Origin: Mycobacterium yunnanensis
GTDB taxonomy: Bacteria > Actinomycetota > Actinomycetes > Mycobacteriales > Mycobacteriaceae
NCBI RefSeq assembly: GCF_025823185.1
Contig: NZ_JACKVK010000005.1
Span: 434,001 to 498,000 of the forward strand
Length of the DNA stretch: 64,000 bases
Direction: 5' to 3'
Position numbers and translations under genes: made by a program. How positions within the stretch are numbered: position 1 is the stretch's first letter; each line of letters begins with the position of its first letter. The notes below the pieces were generated by a model. The model was not told where the DNA came from and did not search any database. It saw only the letters and a list, made by a program, of their open reading frames with translations. Shown here piece after piece: positions 44,274-53,641 of this stretch.

Positions 44274-45359
44274 CTACCCCTCGGTCGCCAGGCACGCGGA
44301 GTCGATGGCCCCCGTGGCCGCGGACGCGGCACGCGTCAGTGCGCCGTCGGCCGGCACATAGGTCGGCAGCGCCGCGGCGAAGGCCCGGCGATACTCCCCG
44401 GCGAACGTCGCGAAGTCCTGGAACACCGCATTCGCACTTCCCTGGGCGAGCGCCTCGACATCACCGGCGAACCCGACCATCACCGGCGCAACGGCGTTGC
44501 TGACCCGTTGCTGGGCCGGACCCCACTGGGCCGCCGCGATGGTCGGGTCGGTGCCTCGCCACGGCGCGAACGCCGCGGTGTACTTCTCCACCAGCGCGTG
44601 CCACTGCGTGCACACCGGATCTGTCGGCGGCTGGAAGAACCGCGTCGGTGGCCCCGACGCCACCGGGGCTGCGGTGGGCGCCGCCGCCGGCGGAACGAGC
44701 CCGGCCCGGGCCGCCGCCGATCCGTTGCCGATCGCCTCGCACATCGACGTCAGCGCCAGCGCCGTGGACGTGGCCACCTGCGCCAGTGCGTCGTTGGCCG
44801 GCACGTAGGTGGCGACGCCGTCGGCATAGGCCCCCAAGTAGGCCGCGGTCTGTTCGTACAGCTCACGTACCACGCGGTGCGGTGTCTGCTTCGCCAAGGC
44901 GACCGTCTGATCCGCCGCGGTGCGCATTGCAGCGCCGACGGCTTCATAGGTGGCCTTCTGGTTCGCCGACCACGCCGTCGCGGGCGTCGAGGGATCCCGT
45001 TGCGCCCAGCCGTTCTGCTCGGCGGCGTTCAGCGCGTCGTTGACCGGCGTCCACGCGGCGCAGGTGGGCTCTTCGGTCACGACGCCCACCGGTCCCGTGT
45101 CGGCCGCGCTGGCGAAGTCGGAGGGATTCGGCGACGGGGTGGCGCCCGTCGAACTCACGGCCGCAGCCGTGGGGCCGGGCTCCGCCGAGCTGCCGCTGGA
45201 CGAGTCTCGGGTGAAGTAGACCGTGGCACCGGCGATCACGCCGAGCACGGCGACCAGCGCCACCGCGATGATCGCCCATTGGGGCAGGCCGCCCGGTTTG
45301 GACTCCGACGCCCACGGCCGCTGCGGTCCCCAGTTCGGAGGGCCTGCCGGGGTGTTCAC
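44274..45359 (-). CDS. Pro-rich, single-membrane-span ectodomain protein (family member 2)
   Basis: A 361-residue protein with a short Pro/Trp-rich cytosolic tail, one membrane helix (about 26-50, PQWAIIAVALVAVLGVIAGATVYF) and a helical ectodomain with four cysteines in the same places as the protein at 42524-43645 (EPTC, SMCEAI, PVCTQW, SACLAT). GC is high, so the two related genes differ strongly in composition. The start is GTG 45359, 46 bp after espL. No known domain is recognised. Confidence 0.82.
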   Translation of the reverse strand: MNTPAGPPNWGPQRPWASESKPGGLPQWAIIAVALVAVLGVIAGATVYFTRDSSSGSSAEPGPTAAAVSSTGATPSPNPSDFASAADTGPVGVVTEEPTCAAWTPVNDALNAAEQNGWAQRDPSTPATAWSANQKATYEAVGAAMRTAADQTVALAKQTPHRVVRELYEQTAAYLGAYADGVATYVPANDALAQVATSTALALTSMCEAIGNGSAAARAGLVPPAAAPTAAPVASGPPTRFFQPPTDPVCTQWHALVEKYTAAFAPWRGTDPTIAAAQWGPAQQRVSNAVAPVMVGFAGDVEALAQGSANAVFQDFATFAGEYRRAFAAALPTYVPADGALTRAASAATGAIDSACLATEG

Positions 45360-45405
45360 GCGGTCCGTCGCGGCTGGGTGCGGTCCATCGCAATGACTCC
45401 CGTTG

Positions 45406-45747
45406 CTAGTCGTTGGCGTCGTCGAGGTCTGACGTGATCTCTGCGACGACGGAGTCTATGCGTTCACGGTCGGCTTCGATCGAGGCAGACGCCGTAGCGC
45501 CCGCGTTCTGTAGGGCTTCGTTCACCCTGGCGGCGACCTCGTCGGCACCGAGTCGCAGCAACCCCTCTTCGATGAAGACGTCGGTCAGCCAGTGGTGACC
45601 GTTGAGCGTCACCTCGACGGTCTTTGCTTCGTCGGTCGCGGTGAAGGTCTCGCTGGCCATCTTGTTCAGCTGGTCGTCCATCAACGCCTGCAGGCGCTGC
45701 GCCTGCCTGAGCACCGCCGCGACCTGCGGGTGCATGTCCTCGGTCAC
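45406..45747 (-). CDS. espL: EspL, YbaB/EbfC-like ESX-1 accessory protein
   Basis: A 113-residue YbaB-fold protein (VAAVLRQAQRLQALMDDQLNKMASETF, VEVTLNGHHWLTDVFIEEGLLRLGADEVAARVNEA), close to the 115 residues of M. tuberculosis EspL. EspL stabilises EspE, EspF and related substrates in M. marinum and may bind nucleic acid through the YbaB fold. The start GTG 45747 overlaps the espB stop by 4 bp. Confidence 0.88.
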   Translation of the reverse strand: MTEDMHPQVAAVLRQAQRLQALMDDQLNKMASETFTATDEAKTVEVTLNGHHWLTDVFIEEGLLRLGADEVAARVNEALQNAGATASASIEADRERIDSVVAEITSDLDDAND

Positions 45748-47318
45748 TGGGAGTCCTTGGGATCCTGCACGGTCCTGCGCTTGCGGTCACCGATCACGCC
45801 GCGCGTGTACTCGCGGTCCTCGACGTAAAGGTCCTCGTCGGGGGACAGGCCGGGGGTGCGCCGCTTCTCCTTGCCGCTTTGGGCCTGACCGCCGTGGCCG
45901 CCGCCCATTCCACCACCCATGCCGCCGCCCATCGCGCCACCGGCGCCGCCGGCCGCGGTGCCACCGCCCGGGCCGCCCGCACCGGCTGGGCCCGGTCCGA
46001 CGGATACTCCACCGACGCTGGGCTGCAACGGCATCGAGCCCGCACCGCCGCCAGCTCCGCCGCCGGAACCGCCGCCCGCGCCACCGCCGGCCTCGGCGGC
46101 GGCGGGATGCAAGCCGGGGTCGTCGGGCAGGAAGGGGGTGTCCGCCGGTTCGCCACCGGGCAGGCCGCCGCCAGGTGAGCCTCCCGACGGTGACCCACCC
46201 CCGGACGGCGACCCGCCACCGGAGCCTGAGCCCTGACCACCGGACGGCTCACCCGCACCCTTCTCCGCCGACATCGGCGAGACGCCTCGTGTTGGTGACT
46301 GCGGCATCGTCGGCGACCCGCCGGGCTGCTGTCCCCCGCCCCCGCCCCCGCTGCCGGCACCGCCTCCGCCGGTCGACGGCGATCCGGGGCCCTGTCCCGG
46401 GGACCCCTCCTTCCAGTCGGACGGCAGTTGCCTCGGGTCGCCGTTCTCGGTGACCGGCGCCGACGGGGTTCCCACGGGCGGAGGTGGATTGTCGACCGTC
46501 ACTCGGTCGACCGCGGCGGCGGTCGTGTACTCGTCCTGAATGTCCTCGGACTGCTCGACCAGCTTCTCCATCGCAACCAAGCTCGCATGCTGGTTGGCGG
46601 TGGTCATGTTCTCTTCCAACGACTTGTACTGCTCGTAGACCGGATTGTGCTTGCCCACGGCCGCGAGATGGGCGTCCCACACCTTCTGGGCCTCTTGCGC
46701 CAACTTCTGCCACTTTTGGCCGAGTTGGGTGATCCAGTTGCCGTAGTCGAAGAACTTGCCGTACGCCTCGTCGGCCGCTTCACCCTCCCAGTTGACGATG
46801 GGCGCGATGAACGTCGCCCCCGCCTTTTGCAACGCAACGCCGTTGGCGTCCCACTTGTTGCGGGCGGCTTCGAGCGACGCCCCGTGGTCACCGCTGCCGA
46901 GGGCGTCCTGGGCGAGGTCGATGAAGACATTGCCGCCGCTGCTCGTTCGCGACGGCGCCGCAAGTGGGCCCGGTGCCTTTGGCTCCGGGGTCCCGCTACC
47001 CGCCGGGACGACGGGTGCCGGTGCGGGCCCGCCGCTGTCGATGCTGTGCCGCGCGGCCTCGTCGAAGTCGTCGTAGGCCTTGGCGACTGACCTCAGCGTC
47101 TCGGCCAGGCGCTGCTGCTCCGTCCTCGCGAAGGCTTGATTCTTGGCCAGGTAGTCCGCGTTGGCCTGTAGATGCTCGATGGTTCGTTGCGTGTGAGGCA
47201 AGCTATCCGGCGCCTGAAGCCCCGAGGAGAGCCCCTCGGGGTCGGCGAACTCGACATTCGCGACCTGGTTTGCCTTGGTGCGTAGATCGCCCGTGTCGAC
47301 CTTGATGCCGTCGCCCAT
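45744..47318 (-). CDS. espB: EspB, secreted ESX-1 substrate with PE-PPE-like fold
   Basis: A 524-residue protein. The N-terminal 280 residues form the EspB helical bundle with YxxxD at 82-86 and WEG at 177-179; the rest is a long Gly/Pro/Ser-rich tail that ends in a charged segment. In M. tuberculosis the tail is clipped by MycP1 on export and the N-terminal part forms heptameric rings. It lies between eccE1 and espL. The start ATG 47318 has GAGGGGG upstream. Confidence 0.92.
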   Translation of the reverse strand: MGDGIKVDTGDLRTKANQVANVEFADPEGLSSGLQAPDSLPHTQRTIEHLQANADYLAKNQAFARTEQQRLAETLRSVAKAYDDFDEAARHSIDSGGPAPAPVVPAGSGTPEPKAPGPLAAPSRTSSGGNVFIDLAQDALGSGDHGASLEAARNKWDANGVALQKAGATFIAPIVNWEGEAADEAYGKFFDYGNWITQLGQKWQKLAQEAQKVWDAHLAAVGKHNPVYEQYKSLEENMTTANQHASLVAMEKLVEQSEDIQDEYTTAAAVDRVTVDNPPPPVGTPSAPVTENGDPRQLPSDWKEGSPGQGPGSPSTGGGGAGSGGGGGGQQPGGSPTMPQSPTRGVSPMSAEKGAGEPSGGQGSGSGGGSPSGGGSPSGGSPGGGLPGGEPADTPFLPDDPGLHPAAAEAGGGAGGGSGGGAGGGAGSMPLQPSVGGVSVGPGPAGAGGPGGGTAAGGAGGAMGGGMGGGMGGGHGGQAQSGKEKRRTPGLSPDEDLYVEDREYTRGVIGDRKRRTVQDPKDSQ

Positions 47319-47364
47319 CAGTCCCCCTCACGCCCCGCCCACATGTGGCTCCAGAATCGAAGTG

Positions 47365-48762
47365 TCATGGCTCCAGCGCCATCTGGTAGCGGCTTTCCTC
47401 ACGCGGGTTGATCAACCGGATCGGCAGCTGGCGGTGGCGTGGTGTGTCGATGAAGTTGTGTCGCAACACGACTCGTCCGACACCGGCGTGCGGTCCCAGA
47501 TAGGTCGTCGAGTTGGGCCACACGATCTTCGCAACGGTGCCCACGCGGGCGTTGATCAGCCCGGCGAACTCACGGAACTGCGGGCCCAGGGTGATGACGG
47601 CGCCGGCCGCGGCCGACCGGATGACGAACTGCGTGAACAGGCGAGCATCGCCGAGGTTGACGCTGACGTCGACGTCGTCGAATGGCATGTACACCGGGTA
47701 CCGATCGGCGGTCTCCCCGACCAGGACGCCCGCCGATCCGATCGGCAGTTCGTAGTGTCGGTCGGTCGTCGGGCTCTCGCCGTGCAGTGCGGCGCGCTGG
47801 CCGCCAAAGAGGCACGAAAAACCGCGCGGTGTCGAGGGTTCCGCGAGCGTCGTCAGCAGAACGGTCGTCGTCGGGGCGGTGCCGGGACGCACCCGCACCC
47901 GGGTGATGGTGTGGTCGGCCCGCGCCGACCACCACACGTCCGGACCTCCGGGTGCGGTGTACGCCGCGGTGAACGTGCTGCGCCCCTTGATCAGTGACCA
48001 CGCCTCGCGCTCGAAGCTGATCTCGGTGGCGCGGTCGAAGTCGTCGAAGCTGCGTCCGCACCTCGCGTCGATTCCGTTGCTGGACAGGTAATCCGCGATA
48101 CGGGTCGTCGAGGCCACCAGGTAGCGGGCGAGGCCGGCGACGCCGGCGTCACGGCGTAGCGCCGACCTGCGGGTCTCCTCGGGCAGCGCGCGCAGCACGA
48201 TCCAGGTGCGCCGGTTGGCCGGTGCCGGGTACGGCCCCACCACCTGGTCGTACAGCGCCACCAGGCTCGCCGGGGCGGTGCGGCCCACGCGGTAACCGGC
48301 CGAGACCACGTCGGCCTGCAGGTCCGGGCAGTAGGTCGAGATGAGTCGTTCGACGAGTTGGGTGTCGACCACGTCGTCGGTGAACGCCTCGCCGGAGACG
48401 ATGACCGTCGGGGTGAACGGCCTCGGGACGAGTTCGATGATGGAGATGAGGTGGTCGTCCTGCCACCGCACCGCCACGTGGTCACCGGGAACGACCGTGG
48501 CGCCGACCGCCGCGGTCGACGGTGCCGCCGGCGGGACGACGTGGCGACGCCGCCACGCGAACACCGCGGCGATCCAACCGGTAATCCGCCGGCCGCGGAC
48601 GGTCAGCGTGGTCGCGATCGCAATCAGCACCGCCAGCGTGATCGCCAGCCACATCAGATGTATGTGGACGAAGAACACCACGCACGCCGGGATCAGGACG
48701 GCAGCCCAGAGCAGGTGGCCAGTCGTGACGCGAAGACCGAAGAGCGACAGCACGTTCTTCAT
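47365..48762 (-). CDS. eccE1: EccE1, ESX-1 membrane complex component
   Basis: A 465-residue protein (462 in M. tuberculosis) with two N-terminal transmembrane helices (about 17-62: LLWAAVLIPACVVFFVHI and LAITLAVLIAIATTLTV) and a cytosolic glycosyltransferase-like domain with LVGETADRYPVYMPFDD. It forms the peripheral part of the EccBCDE complex. The start ATG 48762 overlaps the mycP1 stop by 4 bp. Confidence 0.93.
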   Translation of the reverse strand: MKNVLSLFGLRVTTGHLLWAAVLIPACVVFFVHIHLMWLAITLAVLIAIATTLTVRGRRITGWIAAVFAWRRRHVVPPAAPSTAAVGATVVPGDHVAVRWQDDHLISIIELVPRPFTPTVIVSGEAFTDDVVDTQLVERLISTYCPDLQADVVSAGYRVGRTAPASLVALYDQVVGPYPAPANRRTWIVLRALPEETRRSALRRDAGVAGLARYLVASTTRIADYLSSNGIDARCGRSFDDFDRATEISFEREAWSLIKGRSTFTAAYTAPGGPDVWWSARADHTITRVRVRPGTAPTTTVLLTTLAEPSTPRGFSCLFGGQRAALHGESPTTDRHYELPIGSAGVLVGETADRYPVYMPFDDVDVSVNLGDARLFTQFVIRSAAAGAVITLGPQFREFAGLINARVGTVAKIVWPNSTTYLGPHAGVGRVVLRHNFIDTPRHRQLPIRLINPREESRYQMALEP

Positions 48763-50108
48763 CGGCGCCTCAGCGCGCGCCTCGCCAGCGCGAGGATGCC
48801 AAGGGCCACGGCCAGGCTGACACCCGTCACCACGACGAGCGTGATGGGTCCACGGTCGGGCGGCGGGACGTACACCGGCGCCGGAATCGACTGGACCTTG
48901 TAGGGCACCGTCTTCGGACCCGAGGGCACGTCCCACGTCAGCGCGGCCACCGGGTCGATGACGCCGGCGCCCACGTAGTTGTCGACGCCGCCGCCAGGAT
49001 GCCGCGCCGTGGCGGTGATCCGGTACATGATCTGGGCCGGGGTCAGGTCGGGAAAGCGTTGGCGCAGCAGCGCGGCCAGGCCCGACACGTAGGCGGCGGC
49101 GAACGAGGTTCCGTTGATCGGGATCGGGCCGTCTTGGCCCGCAAGCGCGTTGACCGGGTTGCCGTCGTACCCCAGGGCGACGATGTTCTCGGCGGGCGCG
49201 GCTGCGCCGAGCCACGGGCCCGACATCGAGAACGTGCTGGGTTGCCCGGTCTGGCCGATGCCGCCGACGGTCAGCACCAACGGCGAGTACCACGCCGGCG
49301 AGACGATGGTCTGAACCTGCTTCCAGCCGCGTGGATCGGCCGGAGTCGCCGCGTCGGGCGGGGGGTTCTGGTTGCATTCCTGGCCGGTGTTGCCCGCCGC
49401 CACGACGACGACCGCGCCCCTCGCGTTCACCGCGTATTCGATGGCGGCGCCGAGGCTCTTCTCGTCGATGGGCCGCGTGATCTTGTAGCACGCGGCCTCA
49501 CTGATGTTGATGACCTGCGCCCCCAGGTTGGCAGCGTGCACGATCGACCGGGCGAGGCTGCGCAACGACCCGGCGGTCTGGGTGGTGTTCGGATCGTTCG
49601 GGTCGGTCCGCGCCCCCACCGGCTGATAGTTGTCCGACGTTTGACGCAGTGACAACAGCCGGGCGTCGGGGGCGACGCCGATGAACCCGTCCGTGGGAGA
49701 GGGCCGACCGCCGATGATCGACGCGGTGAGCGTGCCGTGGCTGTCACAGTCGTTCATGCCGTCGCCAGCCTTGTCGACGAAGTCGCCGCCGGGCAAGGCT
49801 GGCACCCGCGCCGAACCGTTCACGCCGGTGTCGATGACGGCGACGGTGACGCCCGCGCCGGTGGCGAACTTCTGCGCGTCGGCGATCCGGAGGTAGTCGT
49901 TGGCCCACGGCTTGTCGGCGAAGTTCGCGCCCGGGAAGATCGTCGGGCTCGAGCAGACCCGACGTAGCTCGGTGGGGGTGTCGGGCCCCGTCTCGTCGGG
50001 TGGCAGTGCCCCCGGGTCGATGGCGGGCGGCTCGATCGCCACGGCGGGCGGCGCGGTGAACACCGTCAGGAACAGCACGGCGATGAGCATGACGATGCGG
50101 CGCGTCAC
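48759..50108 (-). CDS. mycP1: MycP1 mycosin, membrane-anchored subtilisin-like protease
   Basis: A 449-residue protein with a signal peptide (residues 1-24), the catalytic triad Asp93 (VIDTGV), His124 (DSHGT) and Ser335 (NGTSFAAA), oxyanion Asn240 (AAGNTG) and a C-terminal membrane helix at about 422-443. Mycosins cap the ESX pore and stabilise the complex; MycP1 also cleaves EspB. The start GTG 50108 has AAGGGGTG upstream. It is the first gene of the minus-strand arm of the ESX-1 locus. Confidence 0.95.
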   Translation of the reverse strand: MTRRIVMLIAVLFLTVFTAPPAVAIEPPAIDPGALPPDETGPDTPTELRRVCSSPTIFPGANFADKPWANDYLRIADAQKFATGAGVTVAVIDTGVNGSARVPALPGGDFVDKAGDGMNDCDSHGTLTASIIGGRPSPTDGFIGVAPDARLLSLRQTSDNYQPVGARTDPNDPNTTQTAGSLRSLARSIVHAANLGAQVINISEAACYKITRPIDEKSLGAAIEYAVNARGAVVVVAAGNTGQECNQNPPPDAATPADPRGWKQVQTIVSPAWYSPLVLTVGGIGQTGQPSTFSMSGPWLGAAAPAENIVALGYDGNPVNALAGQDGPIPINGTSFAAAYVSGLAALLRQRFPDLTPAQIMYRITATARHPGGGVDNYVGAGVIDPVAALTWDVPSGPKTVPYKVQSIPAPVYVPPPDRGPITLVVVTGVSLAVALGILALARRALRRR

Positions 50109-50274
50109 AGGTCACCCCTTCGTTCCCCGACCCGGCCCAGCTGGCGCCGAGACCCCCATAGCAAAGCTGCAGCCGCCCCCTGGGCAGCGCATTCCCTCAC
50201 GTCAAGCCCCACGAGCACGTGCACAGCGCAATCCTACGATGCAGCTGGAGTGCCCCATGCACCTTTATTGACGG

Positions 50275-50310
50275 CTCGGGGGGAGGTGCCTGGTGGCACC
50301 TCCCCCCGAG
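50275..50310 (-). terminator. Strong hairpin after ptsH
   Basis: A perfect 16-bp stem, CTCGGGGGGAGGTGCC with its complement, around a 4-nt loop lies 17 bp after the ptsH stop. There is no T-tract, as is common in mycobacteria. It separates the PTS operon from mycP1 on the same strand. Confidence 0.8.
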
Positions 50311-50327
50311 TGGGACCTGCGGCGGAG

Positions 50328-50585
50328 CTAGGCGTCGAGGTCCTTCTGAATGAGCTCCGCTACGGTGCCCAGCGCGGCCTCGTCGTCCGAGGCGACCGTG
50401 ACCTGAGCGCCGTTGCCGGCCCCGAGGGTCATGATCATCAGCGCCGAGCCGGCGTCGACCGGCTCACCGCCATCGAGGGACAGGGTGACGGGAACGCCGG
50501 CGTTGACGACGGCTTCGGCGATGATCGCCGCGGGGCGGGCGTGCAGGCCGATGGACGAACCGACGATGACGGTCTTGGCAGGCAT
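50328..50585 (-). CDS. ptsH: Phosphocarrier protein HPr
   Basis: An 85-residue HPr with the phosphorylated His15 in GLHARPAA. It passes phosphate from enzyme I to the EIIA domain of the fructose permease. The region around residue 46 reads SALMIMTLG; the Ser used by HPr kinase in Firmicutes sits in a different context. It is the last gene of the operon, 33 bp after fruA, with GAAGGAG before ATG 50585. Confidence 0.95.
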   Translation of the reverse strand: MPAKTVIVGSSIGLHARPAAIIAEAVVNAGVPVTLSLDGGEPVDAGSALMIMTLGAGNGAQVTVASDDEAALGTVAELIQKDLDA

Positions 50586-50618
50586 GGTGAATCTCCTTCT
50601 GTGATGGGTTCGAGAATG

Positions 50619-52631
50619 TCAGGCGGCGACGAGTTCGGGTGCGGTATCGCTGTCCGCCTTCTTGGAGAACTGCTTGGCCGTGACCACCGCGGCGGCGGCC
50701 ACGACGGTGCCCAGCGCCAGGGCGACCAGGAACCAGAGGAGGTTCCCGATGGCGAAGAACACGAAGATGCCGCCGTGGGGAGCCTTCAGCGTCACGTCGA
50801 ACGCCATGATCAACGCGCCGGTGACCGCGCCGCCCGCCATCATGGACGGGATGACGCGCAGCGGGTCGGCCGCGGCGAACGGGATGGCGCCCTCGGAGAT
50901 GAACGACGCGCCGAGAAGCCATGCAGCCCGGCCGTTCTCGCGCTCCGGCTCGGTGAACAGCTTGGGACGCACCGTCGATGCGAGCGCCATCGCCAGCGGC
51001 GGCACCATGCCGGCGGCCATGACCGCGGCCATGATGCGCAGCGACGACGGATCGGCGACGTTGAGCCCCGCGGTGGCGAAGGCGTAGGCCGCCTTGTTGA
51101 CGGGCCCGCCCAGGTCGAAGCACATCATCAGGCCAAGGATGACGCCGAGCAGGATCACCGAGCTGCCGGACAGGCCACCGAGCCAGCTGGTCAGGCCCGA
51201 GGTGATGGCGGCCAGCGGACGGCCGAGCAGCAGGAACATCAACAGGCCCACGATCAGGGAGGCACCCAGCGGGATGATCACGACCGGCATGAGGCCGCGC
51301 ATGGCCTTGGGGACGGTGATCTTGCTGATCCACAGTGCGGTGAAGCCGGCGATGAGGCCACCGACGATGCCGCCGATGAACCCGCCGCCCACGAACACGG
51401 CCACTGCGCCTGCGGTGAAACCCGGTGCGATGCCGGGCCGGTCGGCGATGGCGAAGGAGATGTAACCGGCAAGGGCGGGCACCAGGAAGCCAAAGGCCAA
51501 CCCGCCCAAGGTGAACAGCACGGCGCCGAGGTACTGCACGAATCCGCCGGAGGGCAGATTGGTCAGCGAGTTGGTGCTCGCAATGATGTTGCCGAGGGAC
51601 TGCGTCGCACCCTCGGGCTTGTTCGCGATGTCGTAACCGGCGAACAGGAAGCCAAGGGCGATGAGGAGACCGCCTGCGGCGACGAACGGGATCATGTAGC
51701 TGACGCCGGTCAGCAGGATCTGCCGAGTGCGGGTGCCCCAGCCGACGCCGCCCGATGCCGAGGGGCTCGACGACGACGCAGCCCCACCGGCCGACCCCTC
51801 GACGCGCGCGGCGTTGGGATCGCCTGCGGCGGCGACCGCTTCGGCCACCATCTTCGCGGGCTCGTTGATGGCACGCTTCACGCCGGAGGCGATGACGGGC
51901 TTGCCGGCGAACCGGCCGCGGTCCTTGACGCCCACGTCGGTGGCGAAGATGACGGCGTCGGCGGCGGCGATGACGTCGGCGCCCACCGGGGTGCTGCCCG
52001 AGGAACCCTGCGTCTCGACGTGCATCGTGACACCGGCGTCCTTCGCGGCCAGCGCCAGGGAGTCGGCGGCCATGTAGGTGTGCGCAATCCCGGTGGGGCA
52101 GGCGGTGATCGCGATCAGCGTCGTGGTCTTCTTCGCCGATTCGGCGGGTGCGGGTGCCGCCGCCGCGGCGGCGGGAGTGGTCTGGGGGTTCACCACACCC
52201 TCGACCAGCTCGACGATCTCCTCGGCCGACGTGGCGGCCCGCAGCGATGCGACGAACTCCTTGCGCACCAGGGCGCGGGCCAGGCTCGAGAGCAGCTTCA
52301 TGTGCTCGGCACCGCCGGAGTCGGGAGCCGCGATCAGGAAGGCCAGGTCGGCGGGGCCGTCGGGTGCACCGAAGTCGACGGCGGGGGCGAGCCGCGCGAA
52401 GCCGATCGTGGCCTGGTCGACGTAGGGCGAGCGGCAGTGGGGGATGGCAATGCCGCCAGGAAGGCCGGTGGCGGACTGGGCTTCCCGTGCCATCGCGGCC
52501 GCGACCAGGCCCGCGCCGTCGGAGGAGCGCCCGGCATCGGCGAGACGCGCGGCGAGCAAGCCGATGACGGCCTCCTTGTCGCCGCCCGCGTCGACGTCCA
52601 TGGCGACGAGGTCGGTGGTGATGATGGACAT
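50619..52631 (-). CDS. fruA: Fructose-specific PTS permease, EIIABC fusion
   Basis: A 670-residue fusion: EIIA (1-145) with phosphorylated His65 (IPHCRS), an Ala-rich linker, EIIB (170-270) with Cys178 in TACPTGIAHTYMAAD, and the membrane EIIC domain (about 310-655). It imports fructose as fructose-1-phosphate. It lies between fruK and ptsH on one strand, so one transcript gives kinase, permease and HPr. Confidence 0.95.
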   Translation of the reverse strand: MSIITTDLVAMDVDAGGDKEAVIGLLAARLADAGRSSDGAGLVAAAMAREAQSATGLPGGIAIPHCRSPYVDQATIGFARLAPAVDFGAPDGPADLAFLIAAPDSGGAEHMKLLSSLARALVRKEFVASLRAATSAEEIVELVEGVVNPQTTPAAAAAAPAPAESAKKTTTLIAITACPTGIAHTYMAADSLALAAKDAGVTMHVETQGSSGSTPVGADVIAAADAVIFATDVGVKDRGRFAGKPVIASGVKRAINEPAKMVAEAVAAAGDPNAARVEGSAGGAASSSSPSASGGVGWGTRTRQILLTGVSYMIPFVAAGGLLIALGFLFAGYDIANKPEGATQSLGNIIASTNSLTNLPSGGFVQYLGAVLFTLGGLAFGFLVPALAGYISFAIADRPGIAPGFTAGAVAVFVGGGFIGGIVGGLIAGFTALWISKITVPKAMRGLMPVVIIPLGASLIVGLLMFLLLGRPLAAITSGLTSWLGGLSGSSVILLGVILGLMMCFDLGGPVNKAAYAFATAGLNVADPSSLRIMAAVMAAGMVPPLAMALASTVRPKLFTEPERENGRAAWLLGASFISEGAIPFAAADPLRVIPSMMAGGAVTGALIMAFDVTLKAPHGGIFVFFAIGNLLWFLVALALGTVVAAAAVVTAKQFSKKADSDTAPELVAA

Positions 52632-52663
52632 GGTTCTCTTTCCTCTGGTGTGAGTCGGGTCGG

Positions 52664-53641
52664 TCAGGGGCGGACGGCGGACGGGGTGATGCTGAACACG
52701 CGAACGGCATTCACGTCGACTTGCGACGGCGCGGGTAGCGCAGAGCCTGGCAGGGCGGCCGCGGCGCTGCCGTAGGCCACCGCCATCTGCAGTCGACGGG
52801 GAGGCTCGGCCCCGCCGACGGCGGCGCGCACGTAGCCGGCCAGCGACGAATCGCCGGCGCCGACGGTGCTTTTCGGGGTGATGGGCGGCGGGGCGGCCAT
52901 CCAGCTGCCGGTCGGGTCGACCAGGACGGCACCCGCGGCGCCCAGCGTGACGAGGATGGTCTTGGCGCCGCGCTCGATGAGCTGGTTGGCTGCGGAGATG
53001 ACGGGTGACGGATCACCCTGTGCGACGGCGTCTTCCAGCTCCTCGGGCGACGCGCCGACCAGTCCGGCGAGCTCCTCGGCGTTGGGCTTCATGAGATCCG
53101 GTGCCGCGGTGCCGAAGCCGGCGGCCAGGGCGTCGAGCGGCCGCTCCGAGGTGTCGACGGCGAGCTGGCATGGCGCCCCGGCTAGGCGTGCGACCACGTC
53201 GGCGTACCAGTCGTCGGGCACTCCTGGCGGCAGGGAGCCGGAAAGCACGATCCACGAAGCGCTTTCGGCATAGGAGAGCACGGTGTGGGTCAGCGCGTCG
53301 AGCGCGGCGGCGTCGAGCGCCGCGCCTGGCTCGTTGAGCTTGGTCGTGGTGCCGTCGGCCTCGGTGATCGCGAGGTTGGTGCGCACGACTCCACCGACGG
53401 GCACGGTACGGAAGTTCACCCCGGCGGCGCGCAGGGCGGTCACCATGGCGTCGTCGTCGCCGGCGGGCAGCACGGCGACGGTGTCGAGCCCGGCGAGGCC
53501 CAGCGCCCGCGCGACGTTGACGCCCTTGCCGCCGGGCTCACTGGTCGCCGAGGTGACGCGGTGCACCGCGCCGCGCACGAGCGATGCGCCCAGTGACACC
53601 GTGCGGTCGATGCTGGGGTTGGGGGTGACGGTGACGATCAT
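52664..53641 (-). CDS. fruK: 1-phosphofructokinase
   Basis: A 325-residue PfkB-family kinase (TVTPNPSIDRTV, PGGKGVNVARALGLAG and the catalytic-loop GAGDSSLAG near the C-terminus). It converts fructose-1-phosphate to fructose-1,6-bisphosphate. The ATG at 53641 overlaps the fruR stop by 4 bp, so it is coupled to the regulator. Confidence 0.93.
   Translation of the reverse strand: MIVTVTPNPSIDRTVSLGASLVRGAVHRVTSATSEPGGKGVNVARALGLAGLDTVAVLPAGDDDAMVTALRAAGVNFRTVPVGGVVRTNLAITEADGTTTKLNEPGAALDAAALDALTHTVLSYAESASWIVLSGSLPPGVPDDWYADVVARLAGAPCQLAVDTSERPLDALAAGFGTAAPDLMKPNAEELAGLVGASPEELEDAVAQGDPSPVISAANQLIERGAKTILVTLGAAGAVLVDPTGSWMAAPPPITPKSTVGAGDSSLAGYVRAAVGGAEPPRRLQMAVAYGSAAAALPGSALPAPSQVDVNAVRVFSITPSAVRP

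Noticed and set aside
48763..49491. N-terminal extension of the eccE1 frame into mycP1
   Set aside because: The extension is Arg/Pro-rich and overlaps the mycosin gene; EccE homology starts at the ATG 48762, which overlaps the mycP1 stop by 4 bp.
22017..50108. Insertion sequences, integrase or att sites bordering the ESX-1 region
   Set aside because: No transposase, integrase or flanking direct repeats were seen; the AT-rich block looks like homologous replacement rather than insertion.
50250..52775. 841-codon + strand open frame opposite fruA and ptsH
   Set aside because: It is antisense to the well-supported PTS genes and is made of Gly/Asp/His/Arg runs typical of shadow frames in high-GC DNA.
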